NCBI GenBank assembly: GCA_037176845.1
Contig: JAYKXP010000064.1
Location: 1-64,000, forward strand
From: Paramarasmius palmivorus
Taxonomy: Eukaryota; Basidiomycota; Agaricomycetes; Agaricales; Marasmiaceae
Reading direction: 5' to 3'
DNA length: 64,000 nt
Of the stretch, positions 46,273-58,318 are shown piece by piece. The notes beneath the pieces are model-generated. The model did no database searches. It was given only the letters and a program-made list of their open reading frames with translations, and had not been told where the DNA came from. The position numbers and the translations under genes are program-made. Position 1 is the first letter of the stretch. Each line of letters starts with the position of its first letter.

Positions 46273-49231
46273 TTACAGGGAGAAAAAGCTATACTCTACC
46301 TCATCCAGGGCGGCTAAAAAGCTCTTCTGTGCAGCACCATTACCCGTGATAGCGACCTTCCACCAAAGCAAACAAGCCAAAAAGGCAGCAATCCCATTCG
46401 GGCCCATTATCTTCATGGCACTCCAATCCCCGCCTTCCTTCCTAACCATGGGCATGTTGGATTTCTTGGGAAGTCTCCAAGAAGGGGAGCAGGCACGAAA
46501 CCAGGAAGTGAATTCACGGCTGAAAAGCTCGAGGTCGATGTTGGGAACCCAGGGGGAACGCCTCCGTTTGTACCACTGTTGCACTTCGTTCGGCCTACCA
46601 GCAGTAGGAAGCCCCCCACCTTGATATCCCGCCGCCTGTTCTAGCCTCAGGTAGCACTCTACCACCTTTTGAAGGCGAGCATCTACTCCTGCCTTTTTTG
46701 CCAGCTTAAGCAGATTCACCACGTAATCAGGTGCTCCATCTGGACAGGTCAAGGACAAACCGGAATCGCTCTCTTTCTGACCTTCATCCTGCCTAGAACG
46801 CTTGTGCCCTCTCCCAGAATCCGCGTTTTCCCCTGCACGAGATCGTTTTGCTCCCCTTGTAGCTTTTGAAGTGGAAGAAGGCTCTGTAGAAGACGCCCCT
46901 TTGGATGAGGAAGATGCTTTCAAGGAAGGCACTTTGGAGGAAGAGGAAATCGGATTGGATGGAGCTTTGGAAGACGGTGTACCACGTAACAATCTGGATG
47001 TTCCTGTAGTGGAAGACTTGGCTGGAAGCCTTGTAGGCGTTCTGGATGCCCCTTTCACAGTAGAGGATGATCCCTTAAGCACTTTGTGTGGGCGCTTCTC
47101 CGTAACATCTCCATCCAACCCACTATCACGACTACGCTTTCGAGATCCACACCTCTGTTGTTCTGTAGCTTGTGAGGCCAGAATCTCCGATTCAGAACCA
47201 GAGCGTGGATCTGGAATCTCCAAATCCACCGTTGCAATGGAAGACGACGGAGAGTGAAGATAGATAGGGGAACTGCTAGCTGCAACCGGAGAGGATCGAA
47301 TTGGTGTAGGCGGAATCGATGCAAGAGGAGAGGAGCCTCGATGAACACCTGGCGACGACGCTGGTGTACATGGAGGACTGGCGGAAATCCTCAAAGGCGA
47401 ACGAGGAGGAGATCGAGGAGACTCGGGTGTGGAAGATTTGGTCGTTGCTATGAGCCTGTGTTCTGTGTTGGAAGTTTGGGCTTCCTCAGCGGCAGCGGCA
47501 TCTGAACTCCTAGAAGAATCGGCACGCTTTTTGACTGCGCTTGTGGTGGAGTATTCGGAAGAGCCGTTGCCACCATCAGAAGTCTCGTCTTGTACTTTGA
47601 TCTGCTTTGCTGACGTTGATCCTTTCTGCATAGCAGAGCTAGAAAGAGATGCAGCTGGAGGAGCGGGTGACGATGACGTGTCCTTCCTAGTGGACGAGCT
47701 GGACGCTTTGGCTGCGTCTTCTGCGACGGTTTCGTCGTCTTCTCTTGGAATGCCCGGAGTGTCGATGGGGTGTAAGCTGCACCCATCTTCCCCAGCCAAC
47801 AAGCCCGATAATGACAGCATTGCTGTCGATGGTAAGGCCCGACTTTTGCATTCCTGTACAGCTGAGTAATCGTCAGTTTGAGTCGGGACGTAAGATAAGA
47901 TCGGTGTACGCACTGAAGCACTTTCTCAGGTATGAACCAAAAAGAGGGACCACATAATGGCGGTATCCTTCTTCGCATGCCTCCCCAAAAGTTAAAGCCG
48001 GGGTACTAAGAGTCCGGCCAGAATTGAAGCTAAAAATGCGTCTTCAGAACACCAATAGAGAGCTCAACGATATAATACTCACGCAACGACATTCAAACGC
48101 CCCATGTCCGCCGGTTCAGGACCTCCTACCAGCAGAGTACAATGCATCCCGGTTGTGGCGACAATACCGTCCAGAATTGGCTGGACGAAGGCAGGCAGAC
48201 GATTGATGCAACTGATAGCACCGAAGTTAGCCTAGAACGCAAGAATGGATAACAAGACATACTCTTGACGAGACTGTGGGTCTGTGGAATACCCAGCACT
48301 CTGGCTTGCTTGATAAGCCTTCAAACGAAGATCGAAATCTGTCTTTGAAGCCTCTTCATACCCTTGACGTTTGTCCGGGGGGAGTGCATCATACTCCTTC
48401 TTGATGACTTCTTGCCGTACACGAACAAAGGCACGCTTGCCTAGGAAATTGTCAAATCATATACAAACCTTCCGAGACATGAAACGCACCTTTTTTGACA
48501 TGTTTTGACTTGCCCTTCTTCTTCTTCCCTTTGCCTTTAGGTTTCTCCTCGCTCTCCTCGTCTTCCGAATTGCCTTCGTCCATATCGCCACCATCCTTCC
48601 CTGCCTCTGGCTCCAGATCAGACACCCCATCCGCTTCTCCAGAAGCTTTCAACTCTTCCAGCCTAGTATGCACCAATGTCTCCACCAACGTCCGATTCTC
48701 TTGCGCCCATAGGTCGTATGCTCGTTTGCGTCGTTTGGGCTCTTCCGTGAGCTCGCCGGTAAGCTGACCAAGGAGTTTGGTGAATGGATTGTTCTTGCCC
48801 TTGATGCCGCGGCTTTTGTCGTACTGATACTTCATCGAGCGCTCGATTTGCTGTGGTTGAATAGAACAAGAAGATCAGTAACGCAATGACATCACGATGT
48901 GACTGTGACTCACTCCCATGCGCAGAGCCACGATGACCTTCTCTTCCTCGTGTTTCTTAAGCGCCTCATGAAATTCGTTGTCCGTCTTGAAATCCTGGCG
49001 ATTAGGAGGGAGAGTTTCTGGGTCAGGAGCATCGTCGTCAACAGCGTCTAATGATTCTTGGGTAGGCTCCTTGTCGTGGGGCAAACTAGGTGGGTAGCGT
49101 TTGAGATATCGGCGAGTAAGGTCGCTAATGAAGCTTTTGACGCGATTTTCTTGAGCAGCCAACGCGTATCCTTCGGAATGACTGTCCAAGAATTGCTGTC
49201 TGCTGCCTTTGAACGCCCTGGGCTGGACCAT
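46273..49231 (-). CDS. KDZ-associated HMG-like protein, element 2 version
   Basis: Multi-exon, roughly 900 aa. The start used is MVQPRAFKGSRQQFLDSHSE (49231), though a short upstream exon is possible. Conserved blocks in order: YLKRYPPSLPHDKEPTQESL; MKYQYDK; an HMG-box-like region split by an acidic/basic insert (RRKRAYDLWAQENRTLVETL, later RQEVIKKEYDALPPDKRQGY); then CINRLPAFVQPILDGIVATT with LLVGGPEPADMGRLNVVAF. Next comes a long Ser/Pro/Thr-rich region (46850-47800). The C-terminal domain has SPWVPNIDLELFSREFTSWF and WSAMKIMGPNGIAAFLACLL. The whole pattern is known to me as a recurrent, unnamed Agaricomycete family beside KDZ transposases. DNA binding via the HMG-like part is inferred. The C-terminal domain is absent from the element 1 version. 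Confidence 0.72.
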
Positions 49232-49563
49232 GGATGATGACGGTTAGAAAACGGAGGTAAGAAAGGTAAGTGTCTTTACATTTGAGCCACTGTCTCCAGA
49301 TAAATTCATCTTTGCAAGTTACCAATTTTCCTTCAGATCTTGATCCGACATCGGCTCTGTTGCGCTGCAGGTGATTACCTATCTGCAAAGATGAGACGCG
49401 TGGAACAGTTGCCCCCCAAAAATCAAAATTGCAAAATACCGATTCATCAGAAATTTCCTTCGGAATCGGCCCCGATCGTCAAATACTAAGGGCAAGCCGT
49501 GGATTCCTCCAACACCTCTTTCTTTCTTCCCCCATCTTCTGGTCAGCAAAATCTCGCGCTCTC

Positions 49564-50842
49564 ATGCCTCGCCTCATTCGCGTTCATCCTCACGCATATC
49601 CCATCCGCCCAGCCTCACCTCTGGATCGTCGTGAGGGCACATATGTTATTTGCGGTGAGTGTGATACATTTATACCCAGTTCATTGCTAATCCATGAGCT
49701 CGTAGAACCCGGAAATCAAGGCGTTGCTTATTTGGTTCCTCACATTTACAACAGCGCCGAACACGATCCCGAGCAAGGTAAAAAAAAAATTACTGGCCCT
49801 CTCATAATACATCTTCAGTTCGTTACTGATTATCCTTCGATATCTAGGCATCACTACCATCCGTACCACTATGGAAGAAGTCCCAGGTACGTCTATAGTC
49901 ACACTGTGCACACGCCAACGTTAATGTCAATCTTTTAGGGCTGGTAATCACGACCACTACCACCATTCATCGTGTTCACCCGGACTACCCTCGCCCTGCT
50001 CGTCCTGGCCCTCGCAGCGTATCTACTGTGCCTGACAGTATGATCATCCCAACCGAGGAGGAAGAAGCACGAGGCTACTGCAACCGTAACGGCAACCTGT
50101 ATCTGGTGGTCCCTCCTACTACTGACAACCAAGCCAATCGTGAGGTGAACGTTCCCTCTTCTACGCCTCCAGGTATGTTTTCCTTGATATCATGGCAAGC
50201 CACTAGCTAACACTCCGACCTCTAGACGCCAACGATAGCGGCGTTCAAGTCGAGCGTTCTACATCCCCACCTGATTTTTCCGACGACGACGAAGGCTACG
50301 ACGTTGGCAGCATGTCGGACTCCATCTCCACGGTCGATTCTTTGCCATCCACCGAGCCCGCACCCACTGTGGCTCCATCCGTTACTGCAACCGCAACGCC
50401 TGATGTTGTACCTACCGTTCCAGCTACCATCCCAGCACCACCTGTGGCCTCAAGCGCCACGCCTGCGGCCCCTGCTACGGTCCCAGCTGCCGTTGCAAGC
50501 GCTTCCAACGCCACTATTGGCCACGCTCAAACTTCTCCTCCTCCTCCATCCAGCTTCACGGCACCTGCCAGTGTTCCTGAGGGTACACGCTTTTACGTCG
50601 TTTACGTCGGCAGGCAGCTGGGCATCTTCTGGGGCGATTGGTAAGCGATCTGCATTATCCCTAGAGGCTTTTCTAACCCCTTCTAAAGGTACCAGGAGGT
50701 GCAGCGCTTGGTGCACGGTGTTTCTGGACATCGCTCCACCAAGCATCAAACCTTTGAACAGGCCTTGGTGGAATATACCAGGGCTTATTATGGGGGGAAG
50801 CCTGGATACCAGCTACGCATTGTGACGGATCACTCTACTTAA
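49564..50842 (+). CDS. Protein with RNase H1 N-terminal (hybrid-binding) domain
   Basis: Six exons with agreeing phases, about 275 aa. The N-terminal part is rich in Pro/Arg (MPRLIRVHPHAYPIRPASPL). The middle is Pro/Ala/Thr-rich and disordered. The C-terminal domain reads RFYVVYVGRQLGIFWGDW, then after an intron YQEVQRLVHGVSGHRSTKHQ, TFEQALVEYTRAYYGG. The Y-V-V-x-x-G-R-x-x-G-I-(F/Y) strand, the W before V-x-G-x-S-G and the final EAL-like helix are the hallmarks of the RNase H1 N-terminal / viroplasmin-type fold that binds RNA-DNA hybrids or dsRNA. No RNase H catalytic domain follows. Divergent from the HMG-like gene (332 bp between starts). Confidence 0.75.
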
Positions 50843-51133
50843 CACTGTCCCTACTATTGCTTAAAAATAGTCTCTACTTGTGTACCTCAATTTTGTAGCC
50901 CCAAAAAATCCACTATTGTTTCTGTTATCAAACAACCCATGCCAGACCTAAGAGAGTGGAGCATAGTAAAGCTCAAATCATCAAATCACTTGTCTATGTA
51001 CGTACAACCACCTAGATCTCTACATATCCAACTTGTCAAATTCTATGGAGTTGTCCCGGATGACTATTTCATAGAAGTCGTTCAACTGACTGCAATACTT
51101 GAGTTTCTCCGGCTACTATCGAACGATAAAGAC

Positions 51134-51579
51134 TCACGTTATGAACTCCTGCGCAAGTTCGACCATGTTATCCTCTGAAATGACGTCTTCCTCCTCCCAA
51201 ATAATGACAACAGGTCCGTACCAGGGCCTCTTCAGGCCACCTGTATGAGCCTTCAATTCCCTGGAGATGCACTCATTCAGGGGAAAGACGTTTCCAGCCG
51301 TTTGCTCGAAATAATACATCCGATAATGCTGTGGAGGGCCTGTTTCAATGCGAGCGCATTTGATCTCACAGGCGCCTCCATCCTCTTGGTCATTAGGGTC
51401 CAAAAACGGAGCCAAGTTTCCGGCCTCCAGGGCGCTGCGACGGAGGCTGACAATCTCTGGCTCATCGGATACGGCAAAGTATAGACCCGACTGTATGATT
51501 GCATGAAATCAGAGCAGGGAACAACAAGCCTAAGTCTACGAACCTTGTAGATAGATCTATTCAGATTAACTCTGGCCAT
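51134..51579 (-). CDS. Unknown small protein (element 2 cargo)
   Basis: Two exons: MARVNLNRSIYK, a 53-bp intron, then SGLYFAVSDEPEIVSLRRSA, FLDPNDQEDGGACEIKCARI and RPWYGPVVIIWEEEDVISED. About 130 aa. No family recognised; the start is fixed by the phase-0 join. A soluble alpha/beta composition is likely. Confidence 0.55.
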
Positions 51580-51984
51580 TGTGAACATTCTGGTGTCGAT
51601 GAAAGCTTTCTGGGGGCGGCGTGGATGTTGGAAGTTGGGTGCGAATCTTGAGCGAACAATTCGTCGAGATTGGCGAAAAGAAAATCCGAACTCAAGGTGG
51701 CAACTTTACTCGGGGCTCCATAGGCAGATACCATTCCACTCCATTGGTAATTGGTAAATACCTATCTGGAGATAATCCGAACGCACTTGAGCGAAAGCGA
51801 GGTTATTGAGGAGGATAAAAACAATTTTTTTGCGTCGCTATTCTGCTTAACCACATGAAAGCTCAGGCACTAGCTCGTTGATGATTTGGGAGGATACTGG
51901 ACTATGACTACAGGATCTTGCAAACGACCGGATAAGGTCCTCCACGCACGATCTATGCCATCGTGACAAACGATCTTTTTGCCT

Positions 51985-52997
51985 CTATTTTCCTGCTGAC
52001 AGGTCAAGAATATTCACGCAACGGGTACCCTGTAACTCACGATCATCGCCTTGATCCACATCCCGTTTTTTCCCTGTCTTTTTTGAGCCGTCTTTCTCTC
52101 CTGAAAAATTCGTTTTAGTGCACCAAGAGCCGGAATGATATCGCCAACACTGACCTTGAGAAACGCTTTGACCTTTGCTAAAGGAGGACGCCTGGCCATT
52201 GCTGAGTGACGGCGGTATTTCGATCCTCTTGCCGGTTATAAAGGTCCACCTGTTGACCAGATTGGCCAGGTTCTCCAACCATTCTACCGAACTTGGCACG
52301 GGTGACCCGGTGAAACCGTCCAGGAAACGTTTCCCGGAACTAGGGTCGCGGCGCATGAGATCGCTGAGAAATTCTAGTCAGTTACCAAAATCAAGACCAT
52401 TCCACAAAAGGAGAAAGTACCCTTTGAAGATGCTGAGAACAGTATCTACTTCCATCTTGTTCATGTCAGTAAACTCGCCCTTCAGGTTGTGCTTCACGAT
52501 GAGTAACGGCCCCAACAAACGACAGTCATCGAAGCCAGGTCCCAGTCGGTCGTGGATCAAGGATCCCACCTCTTTGTCCCATTGCAGCCAGGCCTCGTTC
52601 AGATCCGTTAGGCGATCCAATTCCTCGTTGGGATAAAAGAAAGCGGTATATTGACACTGAAAGGCCAACTTGTTTTCGTCATTCAGCATCTCAACCATCG
52701 CTACGCTGCCTGGGTCCCTCGGTGTGACCCAAAGGTCCGCTCTGACATTCCAGGGATCGGTGGAGAGAGCACCTTCTACCGTCGGAACGCGGACTAGGCG
52801 TGGCGTCCAGCACTCTGTTCCTAGATACAGCGCCTTACGCTTCACAGTAAACTATGAGGGGACTGAGAATTATGACAGAGACAGAGAAAGGGCTTGATAC
52901 GCACCAATTTTGAACGCATGATACAAGTGTGCAGCTCTTTCAGTTCATCCATCGTTTTCGGAGCGGGCCAAGGGAACTCCATAGCTGCGTGGGACAT
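51985..52997 (-). CDS. Unknown protein (element 2 cargo)
   Basis: Start MSHAAMEFPWPAPKTMDELK; the first intron joins RSKL to FTVKRKALYLGTECWTPRLV. The body contains NDENKLAFQCQYTAFFYPNE, GPGFDDCRLLGPLLIVKHNL and, after an intron, EFLSDLMRRDPSSGKRFLDG. After about 52200 the frame is ambiguous: a second frame (KAFLKVSVGDIIPALGALKR) looks more protein-like, so a further intron or a frameshift near 52180 is possible. No family recognised. Confidence 0.5.
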
Positions 52998-53177
52998 GGG
53001 TTTGAAACGCAAACTTTTATACGCAAATTTGACAGAAATAGGCCCAATAGGCACTTACCAAACGCAGTTTCACTTTACTTCTTACGGGAGTCCGCATTCT
53101 GGAAGCTTTGTAGTCCACTGATATTCACCGAGAGGCGTTGTCAATGTTTTGAAAAATCGAAGTGCTACCAAACGTCC

Positions 53178-53977
53178 CTATTCCGGAATGGGCTTGACGC
53201 CGTCAATCCATTCCTGTGTGTCCTGCTGCTGAAATGAAAGCCGCTTCTCTCGATAAGACTTCTCCAAATCGTCCTCTGGGTCCAATACACGATACTCCAT
53301 GTCTTCCAGGCATCGTACTATCCATCGAAGCCGTCTACAGAACATGTCTGCACGCTTGTAATATTCGGTGACCCCATAGCTGTTGAGGATACGATTGGCA
53401 AATACATCCGCCCCTCTGAGTAGGTTATTGACTGTCGAGACAGCGGTGTTGACAGGAGAGGATGTTGTACGCGTGCTGTCGCAAGATCGTATCTGAGTGT
53501 ACTGGTGATAGATGGTATCCAACCAAGCGCTGGGGCGCCCTCCAGAGATCCTCTTGAGTGAATGATTCAGCAATTTGATACGGTTGAGGGGGTCGCTAAT
53601 GAGAGGAGTGAGTGAGCAGCAGAATTTGAGGAAATCATAAACGCACTGTTCCTCTACAGGGCCCGCCAGATCCCGTTGCTTATCTTCCCAATCCTTCATA
53701 CGTTTCTTCCGAAGACCTTCAATGCTAGAATGATGAATGTATCGGAGACTTGACCTGTCATTAAGAATGAAACTAACAATTGAACGTCTTCCTGACGCCG
53801 AGCATCGTCTCGTTCCTGCTGCTTCTTCATAAGTATCTTTTCCCGGTGTCTGGGACGTTCAGTGAGATATACAATGACCACCAGTGTGACGACTTACTTG
53901 CGATAATATCTCGCCGATTTGGCACGTAACGACCTTTTGAGATCATCCTTGTTAGTATAGATCTTAGCGCGAGGCAT
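53178..53977 (-). CDS. Basic MPR-x-x-IY protein (element 2 version)
   Basis: Exon 1 is MPRAKIYTNKDDLKRSLRAK then SARYYRK, split by a 49-bp intron from HREKILMKKQQERDDARRQE. Later exons contain EGLRKKRMKDWEDKQRDLAG, RIKLLNHSLKRISGGRPSAW and YYKRADMFCRRLRWIVRCLE, ending IDGVKPIPE at 53178. The N-terminus and first intron correspond to the gene at 32826 in element 1, while the C-terminal halves differ. A basic N-terminal helix suggests nucleic-acid binding (inference). Confidence 0.62.
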
Positions 53978-55177
53978 AAAGTAAGAATATAGGAAGAAGG
54001 AAAGCCGCGAGCTAGGTAGCGCTCGTAATTATGGGAGTTCATTGTATTCAGACTCGATTTTCTTACTTTTTCATTTGCTCAAACCAGAATGTCAAATTGC
54101 TCATAGTGGATGTAACTCACTCAAAGAATGGATTGGTCGAATATCTAACTAACAATCAAGCTGGAAGACACAAAATTTGCGTCCTGACTCCCGTCTACGA
54201 GCGTCTGTCCTGATTGATGTACACACAGCACAGTAGCACAAAGACCATTTCAGCCATAGGTTTTATTGCATGAATATGTCATGTTGTATGATATGTAGAT
54301 CTAGGATTCAGCATTTAACTTGTTCCCATTAATCTACAAGGGCATAAGAGATGTAAGGAAGGGAGGAACAGGTCGACGCAAAGAGTAGACTGCAGTTCAA
54401 CGACGATCTGGAACAACACAGACCCAACATAGAGAGTACCACCTCCTATTGAATGAATTTGTGATCAAGACTTTAGGACAAGGAGAAGAATTGTTGACGT
54501 ACTGTTCCGCATGATTCTTCCCAGTCGCCGCGGTAGGTTGGTCATTGTTGGAAGGCGTTGGGATGTATATGGAGGTGTTGCCTTCTCTTGCAATCGTGTA
54601 GGTCCTTCTTCATCTGTAGACCTTAGGCTGGGTAGAGCTTCAGATATCAACCCCTTAGTGAGCGGTGAACAACACACCTTGTTGAATATATGGCTGCGCT
54701 ATCTGGATCACCCAACGATCTCCAAGCGTCGGACACAGGGATTTAGATGCATCTTATAGTTTCCTGTCAGTTAATCTCTTCCCAGCGTTATCTAGCTCGT
54801 CGCTTGTGATATTGTCGTACCCAGTCAAACTTTGGTAACTTTGGTTCCTGTAATTTGCCGAAAATGAACTTGAGGGACAGGATACGTCGTTATAATCACG
54901 TACCTGTTTGAATACTGACGCTTAGGGATACTTGGCTGTCGCAGAAGTGAAGTAAAGGAGGTCGGAAGGTCGAGGTAAAGAAGGAGGTCGGAGGTAAAGA
55001 CCGAGTGTCAAGTGACCGACCTCGTGATTACGTTTGCTCCTCGGATGCTGTGTCCGCTCTGGACCTTTCATCAACGACCACCACGATCTCAAGATATCAT
55101 ACTACGCCGGCGACGCTATGCATATGGTAGGCCCATTCGTCTTTGAAATTCTTCCTACCTCATTGTCCAACCTACAG
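53978..55177. other. Spacer upstream of the TET/JBP gene
   Basis: A possible short minus-strand frame (54677-54465, with TNLPRRLGRIMR) and an open plus-strand stretch (54960-55126) exist. The latter could include the missing first exon(s) of the dioxygenase gene, since a donor at 55127 has the phase that the 55178 exon needs, but no ATG in that frame was found. Confidence 0.35.
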
Positions 55178-57290
55178 TTTAAAGCTCCATGTATCCACAA
55201 ACGTGCGACGTGTAACGCTTGTAATCGGTGTCAGCCCGTTTCAGGAGGATGTTTCGTGGCCATATCCGCCGTGTCAAGATGACGAGCAGGGATCGATCGC
55301 TGCATGTGTGGGTTTGGAACAGGTTATAAAAGAGGACTATGTCTCAGGAGAAAGGCAAGGACACTGGTGAGTACGCTTACTTTTCAACCCCCTGGAAGGT
55401 CAAAGCACGGGTGAACGGCCAAGGGAAGAGGCGGGAATACTTCAATCCCATGGAGTAAAATCCCGTTAAAGCCCCGAAACCACGCCCGCCGCTCTAGGGA
55501 TGGTCGGTTTCGAACCCACGGAACTGACTGTCTCACCTACAGACCCTCAGACACCGCCCACATCAAACAGAAGCTAACGGCGGTCATCCCAGGTGCAACG
55601 GCGATCCGTATATCATGGAGTTTTGTGCAGAGGCCGAACTGCTGGTGAGTGATACGCCTTCCTGTATGATAATAGGTAGCTAATCTAATCACAGGGACAC
55701 TGCAGAGAGATCCATCCTATTGCAGCCTCAGAATCCTTCGACTTTGCTGCTACCCTGCAGGCCGCCGATACCGCCGAGCCTCCTCCCATCACCATCGAGC
55801 AAGACCTAGGACCACGCCCCATTTCTAATGAGCTATTCCTGGAGTTGTTCGGCGGCGATCTCAGTGACTACACCGACACTTCCAGCGACGAAGAGATGCC
55901 TCCCTCTTCTTTCTCCGACTCTATGGTCTCCAATGATACCACCTTCGCCACCACTTCGCGCAAAAGGTTCGTTTTAGATTGCGTAGAGATTCCGGTGCCG
56001 CGTTCCCAACGACGTCCACAAAGCCGCAAGAATGCAAGGCGCAGGGAGAAACGACGCGAGAAGAAGGCTTCTCTGGGGGCGAAGAGGCGTTTCAACCCTT
56101 CCGGTCCTCACTTGGCTGGAGTTCTGCAGTCTGCGAAGCCTCTGACGGTGTCTTTTGACGCGAAGAACATGGCAGCTGCAAAGGGTGCACATACCGGCAA
56201 GATGGGCAAGAAGGAACCGAAGAAGGTTGACAGCCTGTCCTCGTTGTTGAAGCAAGGTTTCACCCACGTCAGATGGGACGGTCGGTGAGTAACTTCTCGT
56301 CGCTGCCTGGCTTTTTTTGACCCTTTAATCTGTAGTTCACCCAGGCCCATAGTCGACCGGGAAGGGCGTATTATCGCCGTGCTATGTGGCCGCCCAGACT
56401 CCGATGGTTTTCGACGTGCGATGGATGGCGTGTACAACTCCATTATGGCGGAAGGCAGCTCTGCGCCGTTTGGAGATCAAGCAGGTCATCGTCGTGGTGG
56501 ATTCCCCGCTTTTAATGTTGGATGCACTATGGGTATGGGGAGCTCTGAGCCGGTGGCCTTGAACAATGAGGACATGTCACCGGTGCTCGCTAGACTGCTG
56601 CAACATGAAGGCGTCCAACGATTGGCCAGTTATCACAACGGTGAGTGTGTGGCTCGTACCGTGATTCTGGTACTTATCGTTTTCTTCTCTCAGCCGCGTT
56701 CTCGTTATGGGCTCCAAGACTCTACGCCGAATACGAGAGAATAGCTGAGAAGATGTATCAACACAATAGATCCTTACCTCGCAACTTCGCTGACGGGGTG
56801 TTCACAGCCGCAACCTTCAATTTTGGCGGCAACGTATGGACTTACAAACACCGGGACTTTTTCAATTGGGCCTTTGGCTGGTGCTTCATCACCGCCTTAG
56901 GGAGATTTGACGCCACCAGAGGTGGCCAATTGGTGATGTGGGAGTTGAAACTGGTGGTGGACTTTCCTCACGCTGCCACCATTGCTCTGCCATCGGCCGT
57001 GATAACCCATTCCAATGTGCCCATTAGATCTGGTACGTCTTTCTCCTTTTCAGAATTCAACTTTTAGGGCTAACTTTAACTTCATAGGGGATGAAAGGAC
57101 TTCGTTCACACAATACTCTGCAGGACCGATTTTTCGTTGGGTCGAAAATGGTTTTCGTACCGAGAAACAATTGGAGGCAGAGGATTCAGCGGCGTATGAG
57201 AAAATGAAAGAAGATAAGCCAACGGCCTATCTCAAACGCCTCCCTCTGTATTCTACATTACAGGAACTTACCTCTAGTATCCCATCTTAG
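55178..57290 (+). CDS. TET/JBP-type 5-methylcytosine dioxygenase (5' end unresolved)
   Basis: Exons 55178-55366, 55593-55644, 55695-56284, 56336-56640, 56694-57032 and 57088-57290 join with agreeing phases, giving at least 558 aa. N-terminal blocks VTLVIGVSPFQEDVSWPYPP and GHWCNGDPYIMEFC precede an acidic then a highly basic stretch. The dioxygenase core has FTHVRWDGRSPRPIVDREGR and FSLWAPRLYAEY. The iron ligands are H and D in TYKHRDFFNWAFGWC and the distal H in VITHSNVPIRSG. The 2-oxoglutarate Arg lies in DERTSFTQYSAG. All catalytic residues are present, so it looks active. The family oxidises 5-methylcytosine in DNA; Agaricomycete copies travel with KDZ transposons. The true start lies upstream of 55178 and was not located. 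Confidence 0.88.
55367..55592 (-). other. Long intron with a tRNA-like Pol III B box
   Basis: This intron of the TET/JBP gene is 226 bp, four times the local norm. On the minus strand, near 55505-55520, it contains GTGGGTTCGAAACCGACC, a close match to the tRNA B box with a near T-arm, and upstream GTCTGTAGGTGAGAC, which can fold like a D arm. It may be a SINE remnant or tRNA-like fragment. The anticodon region is not complete, so it is not called a tRNA gene. Confidence 0.4.
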
Positions 57291-57419
57291 CACCTTTTAA
57301 TATTATGTTATCTATTGGAATTTCAGCCTTCCACGAGACCGCGTTTGTCCAAAAGTTCCACATGGACCGCTGGAGGTAGTGTTTGAAATACTACTGATCC
57401 CTTTTCTCCTTTTACCGCC

Positions 57420-58001
57420 ATGTGGAACAATCGCCCACCTTCATTCCTTTCGCCCAAACTCTCAGAGGAACAAGATTTGAGGGACGAAAAAGAGGTAGCT
57501 CGTTTGTTGTGGCCACGGGCAGAAGATATCTGGCACGATATTTGGAAGGAAGTAGTCGAAGGTAAATTGGACGAGGTTAGCTGCAGTCCCGATATCTTTA
57601 GTAATTCAGACTGACCTATTCTTCAGCCAGTATCACCCACCTCTGGAGTTAAAGACCTTGGCGTAAGATACAGGACGGAAGGTATGTGGTGATCCCAGTG
57701 GAATTACATGGAGCTTACTGGGTTCTCAGGATACTCCACATCCAATGGATCGTCCGTTCTCACTGGTTCCAAAAACTCAGCAGCCGCGGAAACACCAAGA
57801 ACAAAAAACTCAGGATACTACACCAGGGTTCCTATTTTCGTTCCTCCCTTTGAGCTTCCAACCACGGACCAGGATGACGGAGATGTCAGGGAATTGGACG
57901 ATCACGAACGGGGTCTTCTAACTATAGCGGCCTACGGGTCGTTGTGTGCAGAAACAAACAGAAAATTCACTCGTTGGCAGTATGAATTGGTGGAGGATTG
58001 A
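57420..58001 (+). CDS. Unknown small protein (element 2 cargo)
   Basis: Three exons: MWNNRPPSFLSPKLSEEQDL through WHDIWKEVVEGKLDE; PVSPTSGVKDLGVRYRTE; and GYSTSNGSSVLTGSKNSAAA to FTRWQYELVED. Both introns (about 50 bp) have agreeing phase. The C-terminal part GLLTIAAYGSLCAETNRKFT may be a helical unit. No family recognised. It lies between the dioxygenase and transposase genes on the same strand. Confidence 0.55.
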
Positions 58002-58318
58002 TGATTATATAGTATTAGTATTAGTTACTTCAACTTGTCCCTGAAATATACGCTTTTCTGGCGAGACGCGTCTTAGCACGTGGTAAGAACACGCGATATC
58101 GGTCCCGCACATATCTCTGTCTCTGACTTCCAACCAGCGTAAACGGTACGTACGTCTTCAATCTTCTCGCTACGTTACATATATGTACTAACAGGTTGTC
58201 AACAACCATGTAGTCTTAATGGGAAGACTGTGAACACCAATTCCCCCCTGAAACACTCCTCCACAACTGTGACGTGACTACGGGATGTGACGGTTTTCTT
58301 TTTGGTTTCTTCCTTACC

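Noticed and set aside
46802..47869. Long plus-strand acidic frames
   Set aside because: Opposite strand of the Ser/Pro-rich part of the HMG-like gene; no splice support.
54465..54759. Small genes on either strand
   Set aside because: Frames are short, overlap each other and only partly fit splice signals.
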